From: Schumannella sp. 10F1B-5-1
GTDB lineage: Bacteria > Actinomycetota > Actinomycetes > Actinomycetales > Microbacteriaceae
Length of the DNA stretch: 64,000 bases
NCBI RefSeq assembly: GCF_006517535.1
Contig: NZ_VHQH01000002.1
Coordinates: 358,166-422,165 of the forward strand
Direction of reading: 5' to 3'
Shown: positions 56,422 through 63,761 of the stretch, in pieces
How positions within the stretch are numbered: position 1 is the stretch's first letter
Layout of the letters: every line of letters begins with the position of its first letter
Program-made: the position numbers and the translations under genes
The notes under the pieces: model-generated
Seen by the model: the letters and a program-made list of their open reading frames with translations, nothing else
Told to the model about the DNA's origin: nothing
Databases searched by the model: none

Positions 56422-56639
56422 GGACTCCCCAGTTGCGATGCTCGGGCGGTGCGCTGACGCGGTGCGTGGCTGCGGTGCGTGGCGCCACTCTAGCGATCCT
56501 CGCGTCCCGGGGGCCATGCCTTGACGTTCGCCTCTCCGGGCCGGTAGACGGAGCGGTCTCGCGCCGGGTATGACGCGGCGAGCGGGCCGGTACGAGGACT
56601 GGCGCGAGGTCCGGCGCGAGGTCCGGCGCCCGGCCGGCC

Positions 56640-57221
56640 TCAGTCGTCGTCGGCGGGGGAGGAGACACCCGAGCCGGGCAGCGGATCGCCGGTCGCGGCG
56701 TCGAGCTTCACCTCGTGCTTCGTGTCGCCGTCGAGCAGCTCGGCCTCCCAGGCCACGACCCCGTTCTCGTCGTCGAGGGCGAGCTCGACGATCTCGCCCG
56801 GAGCCTGCGCCGAGGCGGCCTTGGCGGCGTCGGAGAAGTCGAGCTCGGCGGCCTGGATGCGGCGCACGTTGTCGGCGTCGTCGTCGGCGTCGACCGGCTT
56901 CTGGCTCGGCCGCCCGAGCAGGTCGCCGTCTTTCGCGATCACGCGCACCTCGGTCTCCCGGCCGTCGGCCGCTGCGACGGTGACCTCCCAGGCACCCGAG
57001 TCGTCGCGCTCGATCGCGACGACGGTGCCCGATCCGGTCAGCTCGAGCGCGGCCTCGGCGGCCGAGCCCAGCCCGAGACCGTCGCCGGCTCCGCCTCCCG
57101 CCGCGGCGGAGCTCGAGCCGTCGCCGCCGTCGTCGGCGCCGGCGGTGGGGGTGCCCGCGGTGCACCCGGCGAGCAGCAGGGCGGAGAGCGGGAGCGCGGC
57201 GAGAGCGAGGCGGCGGTGCAT
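56640..57221 (-). CDS. PepSY-domain lipoprotein
   Basis: 193 residues. A lipobox LLLAGC at residues 15-20 gives a lipid-anchored extracytoplasmic protein. After a Gly/Ser/Asp-rich linker, two PepSY-like modules follow: VVAIERDDSGAWEVTVAAAD near residue 68 and IVELALDDENGVVAWEAELL near residue 143. PepSY proteins are thought to inhibit or modulate extracellular proteases or bind ligands. No partner peptidase or two-component system is adjacent. Confidence 0.85.
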   Translation of the reverse strand: MHRRLALAALPLSALLLAGCTAGTPTAGADDGGDGSSSAAAGGGAGDGLGLGSAAEAALELTGSGTVVAIERDDSGAWEVTVAAADGRETEVRVIAKDGDLLGRPSQKPVDADDDADNVRRIQAAELDFSDAAKAASAQAPGEIVELALDDENGVVAWEAELLDGDTKHEVKLDAATGDPLPGSGVSSPADDD

Positions 57222-57282
57222 CCCGTCACTCTCGCCGCTCGGCCCGCGAGCGAGCTGACGCGCCGGGGCGTGTCGGGCATGA

Positions 57283-57321
57283 CGAAGGGCCCCGCACGGC
57301 GGAAGCGTGCGGGGCCCTTCG
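57283..57321. terminator. Strong hairpin between PepSY gene and the SGN-repeat gene
   Basis: Perfect 15-bp stem (57283-57297 with 57307-57321) with a 9-nt loop; it most likely terminates the minus-strand gene ending at 57402. Confidence 0.8.
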
Positions 57322-57401
57322 AAGGGGAGTCGGGATCAGGCGCCGATTCGGTCGACGACCGATCCCGGGATGATCAGCTCACGCCGATCGGATCGACTCG
57401 A

Positions 57402-57995
57402 TCAGCGGCCGAGCGCGGCGGCGAGCGTGCTGTCGACGGTGCTGCCGACCTCGGTGCCGATGTTCGAGGTGGCGTCGGCCACGTCGTTCGCCACATTCGA
57501 GGTCACGTCGCCGACACTGGCGTTGCCGGCGTTGGTCTCGTTGCCCGAGACGTTGCCGACGGTGTTGCCGTTGCCGGTCTCGTTGCCCGAGGCGATCGGG
57601 GCGGTGGTGCTCACGTCGTTGCCCGAGGCGACCGGCGCGCTGACGTCGTTGCCCGACGCGACCGGGGTCGAGTTGCCCGAGGCGATGTCGCCCGTGGTGT
57701 TGCCCGACGCGATCGGGCCCGGGGCGATGTCGCCGACGCCGACCTGCGGCGCGAGCACGATGGGGGCGCTGGTGTCGCCGCCCTGGAACGAGCTGCCGCC
57801 GATGAGCTCACGCAGGCTGTTGCTGTCGAGCAGCGAACCGGCCAGGTGCGTGTCGGTCGACGTCGCGGTCGAGTCGTGGGAGTCGGTCGAGTGGCTCTCG
57901 GCGGCCATGGCCGGAGCCGAGAAGCCGAGGGCGAGGGCGCCGGCGGCGGCGGTTCCGAGGATTCCGAAAGCGGTCTTCTTGACGGTGGTGTTCAC
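57402..57995 (-). CDS. Secreted Gly/Asn-repeat protein (ASGN repeats)
   Basis: 197 residues from the GTG at 57995. A signal peptide ends near SAPAMA (residue 31). The mature protein is low complexity, with at least six ASGN or SGN units (GPIASGNTTGDIASGN, PVASGNDVSAPVASGN, APIASGNETGNGN) and ends in an amphipathic Ala/Thr/Val segment. No cysteines or anchors. It is reminiscent in composition of chaplin/rodlin-type actinobacterial surface proteins, but I cannot assign it to either. AAGGA lies 10 nt before the GTG. Its leader lies in a 543-nt divergent region shared with the peptide gene at 58539. Confidence 0.72.
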   Translation of the reverse strand: MNTTVKKTAFGILGTAAAGALALGFSAPAMAAESHSTDSHDSTATSTDTHLAGSLLDSNSLRELIGGSSFQGGDTSAPIVLAPQVGVGDIAPGPIASGNTTGDIASGNSTPVASGNDVSAPVASGNDVSTTAPIASGNETGNGNTVGNVSGNETNAGNASVGDVTSNVANDVADATSNIGTEVGSTVDSTLAAALGR

Positions 57996-58443
57996 GATGA
58001 GTGTTTCCTTTTCCGTTCGGGTCGCGGTGCGACTCCCAGTTCGCACCGACGCCGTACCGGGTAGCTCCCGGTCGACGTGGGGTGGTTCTTCCCGGTCGCC
58101 GATCGGGTTTGGTCGGGTGTGCCTCGAACGAGGGTCGGCCGGGCGTGTCGGAGGAGGGGCATCCCCGTCGTTCCAGGGCGGGCGGCGGGTTGCTGGCAGT
58201 CCCCTGTGCGACCCCGATCCAGGTCCGATCCACCCACCCGAACGCACCGATCCGGCGCGCCGATCCACCCATCCGGCCACACCGATCCGACGGCGCCCCG
58301 AACCGGCCCGCGACCCCGACACGCCGCGTGCGCATCCCGTCTTCGGGGGCGGCTCCGGAGCGGTGGATGTCGGTGGTCGCCCGTAATCTCGGGAACGGAA
58401 CCGCGGCAGGGCCGCGACACGCCGAAACCACAACATGTAGGGG
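57996..58443. other. Gene-free divergent region with hairpins and a two-copy tandem repeat
   Basis: Near the left end, hairpins GGTGCGA/TCGCACC (58026-58047) and ACCGGG/CCCGGT (58056-58072) would lie in the 5' leader of the ASGN protein mRNA. A 35-bp imperfect tandem repeat starts with CCGATCCACCCA at 58225 and 58260. No ORF in either strand looks coding. Confidence 0.5.
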
Positions 58444-58474
58444 AATGACATCCGTGTCATTAGCGCTATATAGT
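58444..58474 (+). promoter_or_regulatory. Promoter and operator of the small peptide gene
   Basis: -35 ATGACA (58445-58450), 18-nt spacer, -10 TATAGT (58469-58474), close to consensus. The operator AATGACA-TCCG-TGTCATT (58444-58461) covers the -35. This AT-rich patch stands out against the surroundings. Confidence 0.75.
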
Positions 58475-58538
58475 GGTGAACCTGCGGCCCCGGAAGGGCG
58501 TCGCGGCTCAGATTTCCGACAGAGAAGGGGGTCCGGAC

Positions 58539-58616
58539 ATGGACAACGACAGCATCGACGGCTACGACATCCCGGTCGACCCGATGGACCTGCTGCAGTG
58601 CGACAGCTGCCAGTGA
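58539..58616 (+). CDS. 25-residue acidic Cys-containing peptide, candidate RiPP precursor or signal
   Basis: Too short for ordinary gene callers. It begins MDNDSIDGYD, continues IPVDPMD and ends LLQCDSCQ: an acidic leader-like part followed by a CxxC at the C-terminus. AGAAGGGG lies 8 nt before the ATG; a near-consensus promoter with a palindromic operator lies upstream and a hairpin terminator downstream, so it is a complete transcription unit. No modification enzyme, protease or transporter is adjacent. A ribosomally made peptide, metal-binding peptide or regulatory leader are all possible; I know no named family. Confidence 0.6.
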   Translation: MDNDSIDGYDIPVDPMDLLQCDSCQ

Positions 58617-58658
58617 TCCGTCTGCTCGGCTAGGGCTCGCAGCCCACACCAGCGTCGG

Positions 58659-58691
58659 AAGCCCCCGGTGATCCTCGGATCCCGGGGCCTT
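58659..58691 (+). terminator. Terminator of the small peptide gene
   Basis: AAGCCCCCGG (58659-58668) pairs with CCGGGGCCTT (58682-58691), 9 of 10 pairs, followed by CTGC; 42 nt after the peptide stop. Confidence 0.65.
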
Positions 58692-58723
58692 CTGCATGCC
58701 CGGGCGAGGTCCGAGCGCCCGGG

Positions 58724-58735
58724 TAGTCTCGACCC
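58724..58735 (+). promoter_or_regulatory. Leaderless -10 box of hadA
   Basis: TAGTCT plus 6 nt before GTG 58736. A perfect 8-bp hairpin (58699-58706 with 58716-58723) abuts the box. Confidence 0.55.
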
Positions 58736-59194
58736 GTGGCAGTGAACCCCGAGATCCAGGGTCGGCGGCTCCCGCCGGTCGGCCCCTACCTGGTGGGCCG
58801 CGAGAAGGTGCGCGAGTTCGCGCGCGCCGTGCTCGCGCAGAGCCCCCTCAACCTCGACGCCGAGTCGGCTCGCGCCGCCGGCTACGCCGACGTCGTCGCG
58901 CCGCCCACCTTCCCGGTGGTCGTGCAGGAGGCGACGCTCGCGCAGCTGCTCGCCGAGCCCGACACCGGCATCGACTTCACGCGCGTCGTGCACGGCGATC
59001 AGCGCTTCACCTTCGTGCGCCCGGTCGTCGCAGGCGACGAGCTCATGGCCGAGCTCACCGTCACGAGTGTCAAGAGCCTCGGCGGGCACAGCATGGTGAC
59101 CGCATCCACCGAGGTGGTCGACCTCGACGGCGAGCTCGTGCTCACCGCGATCTCGACGCTCGTGGTGCGCGGCGACGAGGAGGCCTCCGCATGA
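58736..59194 (+). CDS. hadA: (3R)-hydroxyacyl-ACP dehydratase subunit HadA-like (FAS1-type hot dog)
   Basis: 152 residues, non-catalytic-type MaoC-like hot-dog subunit. VGPYLVGREKVREFARAV at the N-terminus and VVAPPTFPVVVQEA are the family pattern. In mycobacteria HadA pairs with catalytic HadB in FAS-II; here it is followed by hadB with a 4-nt overlap. Whether the complex serves fatty acid synthesis or another dehydration is unknown in this organism. Confidence 0.88.
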   Translation: MAVNPEIQGRRLPPVGPYLVGREKVREFARAVLAQSPLNLDAESARAAGYADVVAPPTFPVVVQEATLAQLLAEPDTGIDFTRVVHGDQRFTFVRPVVAGDELMAELTVTSVKSLGGHSMVTASTEVVDLDGELVLTAISTLVVRGDEEASA

Positions 59195-59613
59195 CCCGCC
59201 CCCGCATCTCCGACCTCACCGTCGGCGAGGTCGTCGCCGAGCGCACGGTCACGCTGCACCGCGACACGCTCGTGCGCTACGCCGGCGCCTCCGGCGACTT
59301 CAACCCCATCCACTACCGCGACGACGTCGCCGCGTCGGCCGGCCTGCCGGGCGTGCTCGCCCACGGGATGCTGACGATGGGCCTCGCCGTGCAGCCGGTC
59401 GTCGACTGGCTGGATGGCGACAGCGGCCGCGTCGTCGACTACCAGACCCGCTTCACCCGCCCGGTCGTCGTCGACCCCGCCGAGGGCGCCGAGGTGACGA
59501 TCGTGGCGAAGGTCGGCGTGCTCGAGGAGCGCTTCGCCCGCATCGACCTGACCGTCTCGTTCGGCGGCCAGACGGTGCTCGGCAAGGCGCAGGTGCGGGT
59601 CGACCTCGAGTGA
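59191..59613 (+). CDS. hadB: MaoC-family dehydratase, catalytic subunit HadB-like
   Basis: 140 residues. The hydratase-2 motif is intact: YAGASGDFNPIHYRDD supplies catalytic Asp and His, and GVLAHGMLTMGL lines the hot-dog helix. Starts by ATGA overlap with hadA and ends by GTGA overlap with murB, so the three are coupled. The heterodimer dehydrates 3-hydroxyacyl thioesters. Confidence 0.9.
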   Translation: MTRPRISDLTVGEVVAERTVTLHRDTLVRYAGASGDFNPIHYRDDVAASAGLPGVLAHGMLTMGLAVQPVVDWLDGDSGRVVDYQTRFTRPVVVDPAEGAEVTIVAKVGVLEERFARIDLTVSFGGQTVLGKAQVRVDLE

Positions 59614-60737
59614 CCGACGCACCGCGCGAGCTGCGTGACCTGACGACGCTGCGCGTCGGCGGCGCCGCGCGGCAGCTGATCGAGCCCGGCACCGAACTCG
59701 ACATCGTGCGCACGGCGCTCGACGTGTGGTCGAGCGGCGACGACTGGTGGGTGCTCGGCGGCGGATCGAACGTGGTCGCGCCCGATGAGGGACTCGACGG
59801 CACGGTGCTGCGTCTCGCGACCCACGGCGTGAAGCGCCTCGAGGGCGATGACGCGGCGAAGGTGCACCTGCGCGTGCAGGCCGGCGAGCCGTGGGATGCG
59901 CTGGTCGGCCTCACCGTCTACAACGGCTGGTCGGGCATCGAGGCGCTGAGCGGCATCCCGGGGTCGACGGGCGCGGCGCCGATCCAGAACATCGGCGCCT
60001 ACGGCCAGGAGCTGTCGCAGGTGCTCGTCGCCGTCGACTTCCTCGACTTCGAGACCGGGCACCGCCTGCGTCTCACGGCCGACGAGCTCGGCCTCGGCTA
60101 CCGCACGAGCGCGATCAAGCGCGGCCGGCTCGGCATCGTGATCGCCGTCGAGCTCGAGCTCGAGGCGACCACCGACCGCGTTCCGCTCAGCCGGCCGGTC
60201 GCCTACGCCCAGCTGGCCGACGCGCTCGGCGTCGCGGTCGGCGAGCGCGCCCCGATCCGCGAGGTGCGGGATGCGGTGCTGCGCCTGCGGGCCGGCAAGG
60301 GCATGGTGCTCGACCCCGCCGACCCCGACTCCGTCAGCGCCGGCTCCTTCTTCACCAACCCGATCGTCGAGGAGGCGGTCGCCCGCGGGCTGCCGGCGGA
60401 CCTGCCGCGCTGGCCGGTCGAGCCGGACGACGACACCCCGCTCGTGCTGCCGCTCGGCGCCGAGCCGCTGCCGAGGCCGGCCGCCGGGCCGCGCCACGTG
60501 AAGCTCAGTGCCGCCGCCCTGATCGAGCGGGCGGGCATCCACCGCGGCTTCGCCCTGCCCGGCTCGGGCGCGGCGATCTCGTCGAAGCACACGCTCGCGA
60601 TCGTCAACCGCGGCGCGGCGACGGCGCTCGACGTGCTGCAGCTGGCCGAGTTCGTGCGCACCCGCGTCGCCTCGGAGTTCGGTGTGGTGCTGCATCCTGA
60701 GCCGGTCTTCCTCGCGCCGAGCGACGACCTGTACTGA
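59610..60737 (+). CDS. murB: UDP-N-acetylenolpyruvoylglucosamine reductase
   Basis: 375 residues, FAD enzyme that reduces UDP-GlcNAc-enolpyruvate to UDP-MurNAc in peptidoglycan synthesis. TTLRVGGAARQLIEPGTE, VLGGGSNVVAPDEGLDG and SGIPGSTGAAPIQNIGAYGQ hold FAD and substrate; the catalytic serine lies in SAGSFFTNP and the glutamate near the C-terminal LHPEPVFL. Longer than the E. coli enzyme in its C-terminal domain. The GTG start overlaps the hadB stop; hadA-hadB-murB is a common actinobacterial order. Confidence 0.95.
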   Translation: MTDAPRELRDLTTLRVGGAARQLIEPGTELDIVRTALDVWSSGDDWWVLGGGSNVVAPDEGLDGTVLRLATHGVKRLEGDDAAKVHLRVQAGEPWDALVGLTVYNGWSGIEALSGIPGSTGAAPIQNIGAYGQELSQVLVAVDFLDFETGHRLRLTADELGLGYRTSAIKRGRLGIVIAVELELEATTDRVPLSRPVAYAQLADALGVAVGERAPIREVRDAVLRLRAGKGMVLDPADPDSVSAGSFFTNPIVEEAVARGLPADLPRWPVEPDDDTPLVLPLGAEPLPRPAAGPRHVKLSAAALIERAGIHRGFALPGSGAAISSKHTLAIVNRGAATALDVLQLAEFVRTRVASEFGVVLHPEPVFLAPSDDLY

Positions 60738-60793
60738 GGTCGCCGACGCCGGCCGCGACGAGTCCGGCGGGCCGTGGATGCGGCGGGAATAGT

Positions 60794-60806
60794 TGCAGAG
60801 ACTGCA
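60794..60806. promoter_or_regulatory. Candidate operator upstream of the nitroreductase
   Basis: TGCAG-AGA-CTGCA, perfect 5-bp arms in a locally AT-richer stretch (AATAGTTGCAG). It could bind a MarR/HxlR-type redox regulator; none is adjacent. Confidence 0.35.
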
Positions 60807-60893
60807 TGCGTTCACATGGACGCGAGGATGCACCGGGCGTCCCGCGACCCCGGCCGCGCATCCGGCACCGACTACTGCCGACCAGGGAAGAGC

Positions 60894-61493
60894 ATGAGCA
60901 CCACGTCTGAGATCCGCCCCAGCACCGTCCGCACCGCCGAGACCGACGCCGAGCTGCACCCGCTGCTCGACGAGCGCTGGAGCCCCCGCTCCTATGACGC
61001 CGAGGCCGTGATCGACGACGCCGCCCTGCACGCCCTGCTCGAGGCCGCCCGCTGGGCGCCGTCGGCCGCCAACTCGCAGCCGCGCCGCTTCATCGCCGGC
61101 CGCCGCGGCACCGCGACCTTCGACAAGATCCACGCCGGTCTCGCGAGCGGCAACCAGCCCTGGACGACCAAGGCCGCCCTGCTCGTCGTCGGCCTCACCG
61201 CCGTCGACCCCGAGCAGGGTCCGCACCGCTGGGCCGAGTACGACCTCGGCCAGTCGATCGCCCACCTCACGGTGCAGGCGCACGCGCTCGGCCTGCACGC
61301 GCACCAGATGGGCGGCATCCTGCCCGAGGAGCTGCAGAAGTCGTTCGGTCTCGAGCCGAACGTCGTGCCGGTGACCGTCACGGCGATCGGCCAGGTGGAT
61401 GTGGCCGAGGAGCTCGAGGAGCGCTTCCGCGAGCGCGAGACCGCGCCGCGCAGCCGCAAGCCGCTCGACGAGCTGGTCATCGTCGCGGAGTGA
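60894..61493 (+). CDS. Nitroreductase-family FMN oxidoreductase
   Basis: 199 residues. DERWSPRSYD at the N-terminus (FMN-phosphate arginine), EAARWAPSAANSQPRRFI, and the helix IAHLTVQAHALGLHAHQMGG are the nitroreductase pattern. FMN enzyme using NAD(P)H on quinones or nitro compounds; substrate unknown. AGGGAAGAGC precedes the ATG; the in-frame extension to 60774 is rejected for lack of a ribosome binding site. A strong terminator follows the stop by 82 nt. Confidence 0.88.
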   Translation: MSTTSEIRPSTVRTAETDAELHPLLDERWSPRSYDAEAVIDDAALHALLEAARWAPSAANSQPRRFIAGRRGTATFDKIHAGLASGNQPWTTKAALLVVGLTAVDPEQGPHRWAEYDLGQSIAHLTVQAHALGLHAHQMGGILPEELQKSFGLEPNVVPVTVTAIGQVDVAEELEERFRERETAPRSRKPLDELVIVAE

Positions 61494-61574
61494 GCTCGCT
61501 CTGATCGCTCCGCGGAGCGCGCCCGATCCCGGACGCCGCGCTCCGCATCCGCCCGTGCGGTCATCACGGGCTCC

Positions 61575-61610
61575 CGGCGCCCGGCGCGACCTCAGGTCGG
61601 CCGGGCGCCG
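61575..61610 (+). terminator. Compound hairpin after the nitroreductase gene
   Basis: Perfect 11-bp outer stem (61575-61585 with 61600-61610) with a further CGACCT/AGGTCG stem inside. Confidence 0.75.
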
Positions 61611-61627
61611 TCGTGCGCGCGTCGTGC

Positions 61628-61698
61628 GCACAGCGTCTGCTGCTCGGCCCCCGCACGTCGGCATCGTGCATGCCGATGCTCGTGAGCAGACGCTGTGC
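61628..61698. repeat. Nested 14-bp inverted repeat
   Basis: Outer arms GCACAGCGTCTGCT (61628-61641) and its exact complement (61685-61698); inner TCGGCAT/ATGCCGA (61658-61676). It lies in the 530-nt gene-free interval 61494-62023 between convergent genes. Confidence 0.7.
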
Positions 61699-61765
61699 CG
61701 CCGTCGCAACGGTGCTGCCGTCTGGCGCCCGACCTCGCGCGCGGCGGCGCCCGGGCCCAGCTCTG

Positions 61766-61848
61766 AACCATCTCAAGGAGTTGCTGCAACTGCTGTGGTT
61801 GATGTTGCTCGTGCGCCACAGCAGTGACAGCAACTCCTTGAGACGGTT
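61766..61848. repeat. 33-bp inverted repeat (30/33) in the same gap
   Basis: Arms 61766-61798 and 61816-61848 (including CTCAAGGAGTTGCTG) match at 30 of 33 positions around a 17-nt loop. Nothing else coding was found in the gap. Confidence 0.8.
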
Positions 61849-62023
61849 CCCCACGACGGCGAGGGGTGACGGAGAGCAGCGACGGGGTGCGGCGACGGGA
61901 TGGGCCGGTCGCGGCGCCCCTGCACGGTCGCGCCGCGACCGGAGTCGGGATGCGCGGCCGCGTCGATCGCGCAGGCCGCGTCGCGCGACGGCTCGGTGCA
62001 CGACGGATCTGTGCGCGCCGACG

Positions 62024-62806
62024 TCAGTGCACGACGAGCGTGACCGCCAGGGTCGCCATCACGGCCGCGACGATCAGGTCGAGCACGCGCCAGGCGATCG
62101 GCTTCGCGAACAGCGGCGCGAGCAGGCGGGCGCCGAAGCCGAGGCCGACGAACCAGACGATGCTCGCGGTCCAGGCGCCGATGCCGAAGATCCAGCGCTG
62201 GTCGCCGTGCCCCGAGGCGATCGACCCGATCAGCACGAGCGTGTCGAGGTAGACGTGCGGGTTCAGCCAGGTCAGCGCGAGCGCGGTGAGGGCGACGGAT
62301 GCGGCGGTCGCCGTGCGCGGGCGGGCGGGCGCGGCGACGACCGCGGTCGCGCCGGGCGAGCTCGCCGCGCCGGTCGCGGAGGTCGCGTCGGTCGAGCTCG
62401 TCGCGCCGGTCGAGATCGCCGCACTCGTCGCGCCGGACGTCGACGTCGCGCGGCCGGAGTCGTCGGGCGTGCCCACGGGCTCGTCCGCAGGCCCCGCGTC
62501 GCGCGCATCCACCTGCAGCCGCCCTGGCCGGATCGCCCGGCGCACCGCGAGCGCGGCGTAGACGAGCAGGAACGCCGCGCCCGCCCAGCGCGCGATCTCG
62601 GCGAGCACGGGCACGCTCGTGAACAGGGCGCCGCCGCCCGCGACGCCGACGCCCATGAGCACGGCGTCGGAGACGAGGCAGATCAGCACCACGACGACGA
62701 CGTGCTCGCGCCGGATGCCCTGGCGCAGCACGAAGGCATTCTGCGCGCCGATCGCGGCGATGAGCGAGAGGCCGAGGCCGAAGCCGGCGAGCGCGGTGGG
62801 GATCAC
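62024..62806 (-). CDS. lysE: LysE-type basic amino acid exporter
   Basis: 260 residues, six transmembrane helices. SLIAAIGAQNAFVLRQGIRR and the central ALTWLNPHVYLDTLVLIGS are diagnostic of LysE/ArgO exporters of lysine and arginine. The cytoplasmic loop between helices 3 and 4 carries a 60-residue Ala/Ser/Thr-rich insert (ATSTSGATSAAISTGATSST). I start at GTG 62806 because TAGCGT lies 7 nt upstream; GTG 62815 is possible. Divergent from lysG, the classical arrangement. Confidence 0.9.
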   Translation of the reverse strand: MIPTALAGFGLGLSLIAAIGAQNAFVLRQGIRREHVVVVVLICLVSDAVLMGVGVAGGGALFTSVPVLAEIARWAGAAFLLVYAALAVRRAIRPGRLQVDARDAGPADEPVGTPDDSGRATSTSGATSAAISTGATSSTDATSATGAASSPGATAVVAAPARPRTATAASVALTALALTWLNPHVYLDTLVLIGSIASGHGDQRWIFGIGAWTASIVWFVGLGFGARLLAPLFAKPIAWRVLDLIVAAVMATLAVTLVVH

Positions 62807-62885
62807 GGCAGTCACGCTAGGAGACACGCAACAGCAAGACCAGTTCAGCATTCTTGCGAACCGGAAGCCCAGCTAATGTGGCCGC
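62807..62885. promoter_or_regulatory. lysE-lysG divergent control region
   Basis: Minus strand: TAGCGT (62814-62819) plus 7 nt before lysE GTG. Plus strand: TAATGT (62874-62879) plus 6 nt before lysG ATG. Between them an inverted repeat GCAAG...CTTGC (62834-62857, containing GACCAGTTCAGCATT) is the likely LysG site. Confidence 0.65.
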
Positions 62886-63761
62886 ATGATCGCGTCCGAG
62901 TCGCTCGCCACGCTGCAGGCCGTCGTCGACGAGGGCAGTCTGGATGCGGCGGCCCGCACCCTGCACATCACGCCGAGCGCCGTCAGCCAGCGGCTCAAGG
63001 CGCTCGAGCAGCGACTCGGACGCGTGCTGCTCGTGCGCTCGAAGCCGGCCCGCCCGACCGAGGCGGGCGTCGTGCTGCTGCGGCTCGCGCGCCAGCAGGC
63101 GCTGCTCGAGCGCGAGGCGCTGGCCGAGCTGGGGCTCGACGAGCGCCGCGGCGTCGAGGTCTCGCTCGCGATCAACGCCGACTCGCTCGCGACCTGGATC
63201 CTGCCGCCGCTCGTGCGCGCGGCCGAGCGGGCCGGTCTGCTGCTCGACATCGTGCGCGACGACCAGGACGACACGGCCGCGCGCCTCGCCGCCGGATCGG
63301 TCATGGCCGCGCTGACCTCCGAGGCGACGCCCGTGCCCGGCTGCCGCAGCGTGCTGCTCGGCCGCATGACCTACCGCGCGGCCGCGACTCCGGAGTTCGC
63401 GCGGCGCTGGTTTCCCGACGGGGTGAGCGCCGCATCCCTCGCCGGGGCCCCCGTGATCGACTTCGACCGCCGCGACGACCTGCAGACGCGCTTCGTCCGC
63501 TCGATCACGCGGGCGGCGATCAGCCCGCCGCGGCACCGCATCCCGGGCGCCGCCGATTTCGCGGACGCGGTGCGCGCCGGACTCGGCTGGGCGATGCTGC
63601 TCGACCACCAGCTGGCCGCACCCGGACCCGAGCTGGTCGAGATCGCGCCCGAGAAGCCGCTGTCGATCCCGCTCTACTGGCAGCAGTGGGATCTGCGCTC
63701 GAGCGCGCTCGACGCGATCGCCGACGAGGTGCGCGCCGCGGCGGCCGAAGCGCTCAGCTGA
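62886..63761 (+). CDS. lysG: LysR-family activator LysG/ArgP
   Basis: 291 residues. [23 protein letters not shown]. The effector domain contains [14 protein letters not shown] and [11 protein letters not shown], conserved in ArgP/LysG regulators that sense lysine, arginine or histidine and activate lysE. A leaderless start is supported by TAATGT 6 nt upstream. Its stop overlaps the end of the convergent aminotransferase gene by 8 nt. Confidence 0.92.
   Translation: MIASESLATLQAVVDEGSLDAAARTLHITPSAVSQRLKALEQRLGRVLLVRSKPARPTEAGVVLLRLARQQALLEREALAELGLDERRGVEVSLAINADSLATWILPPLVRAAERAGLLLDIVRDDQDDTAARLAAGSVMAALTSEATPVPGCRSVLLGRMTYRAAATPEFARRWFPDGVSAASLAGAPVIDFDRRDDLQTRFVRSITRAAISPPRHRIPGAADFADAVRAGLGWAMLLDHQLAAPGPELVEIAPEKPLSIPLYWQQWDLRSSALDAIADEVRAAAAEALS

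Noticed and set aside
57996-58200. c-di-AMP (ydaO-type) riboswitch in the leader of the ASGN-repeat gene
   Set aside because: Some GC-rich blocks resemble it (CCCGAACGG on the minus strand), but the GGTGAAT and GGGTAGG core elements are missing.
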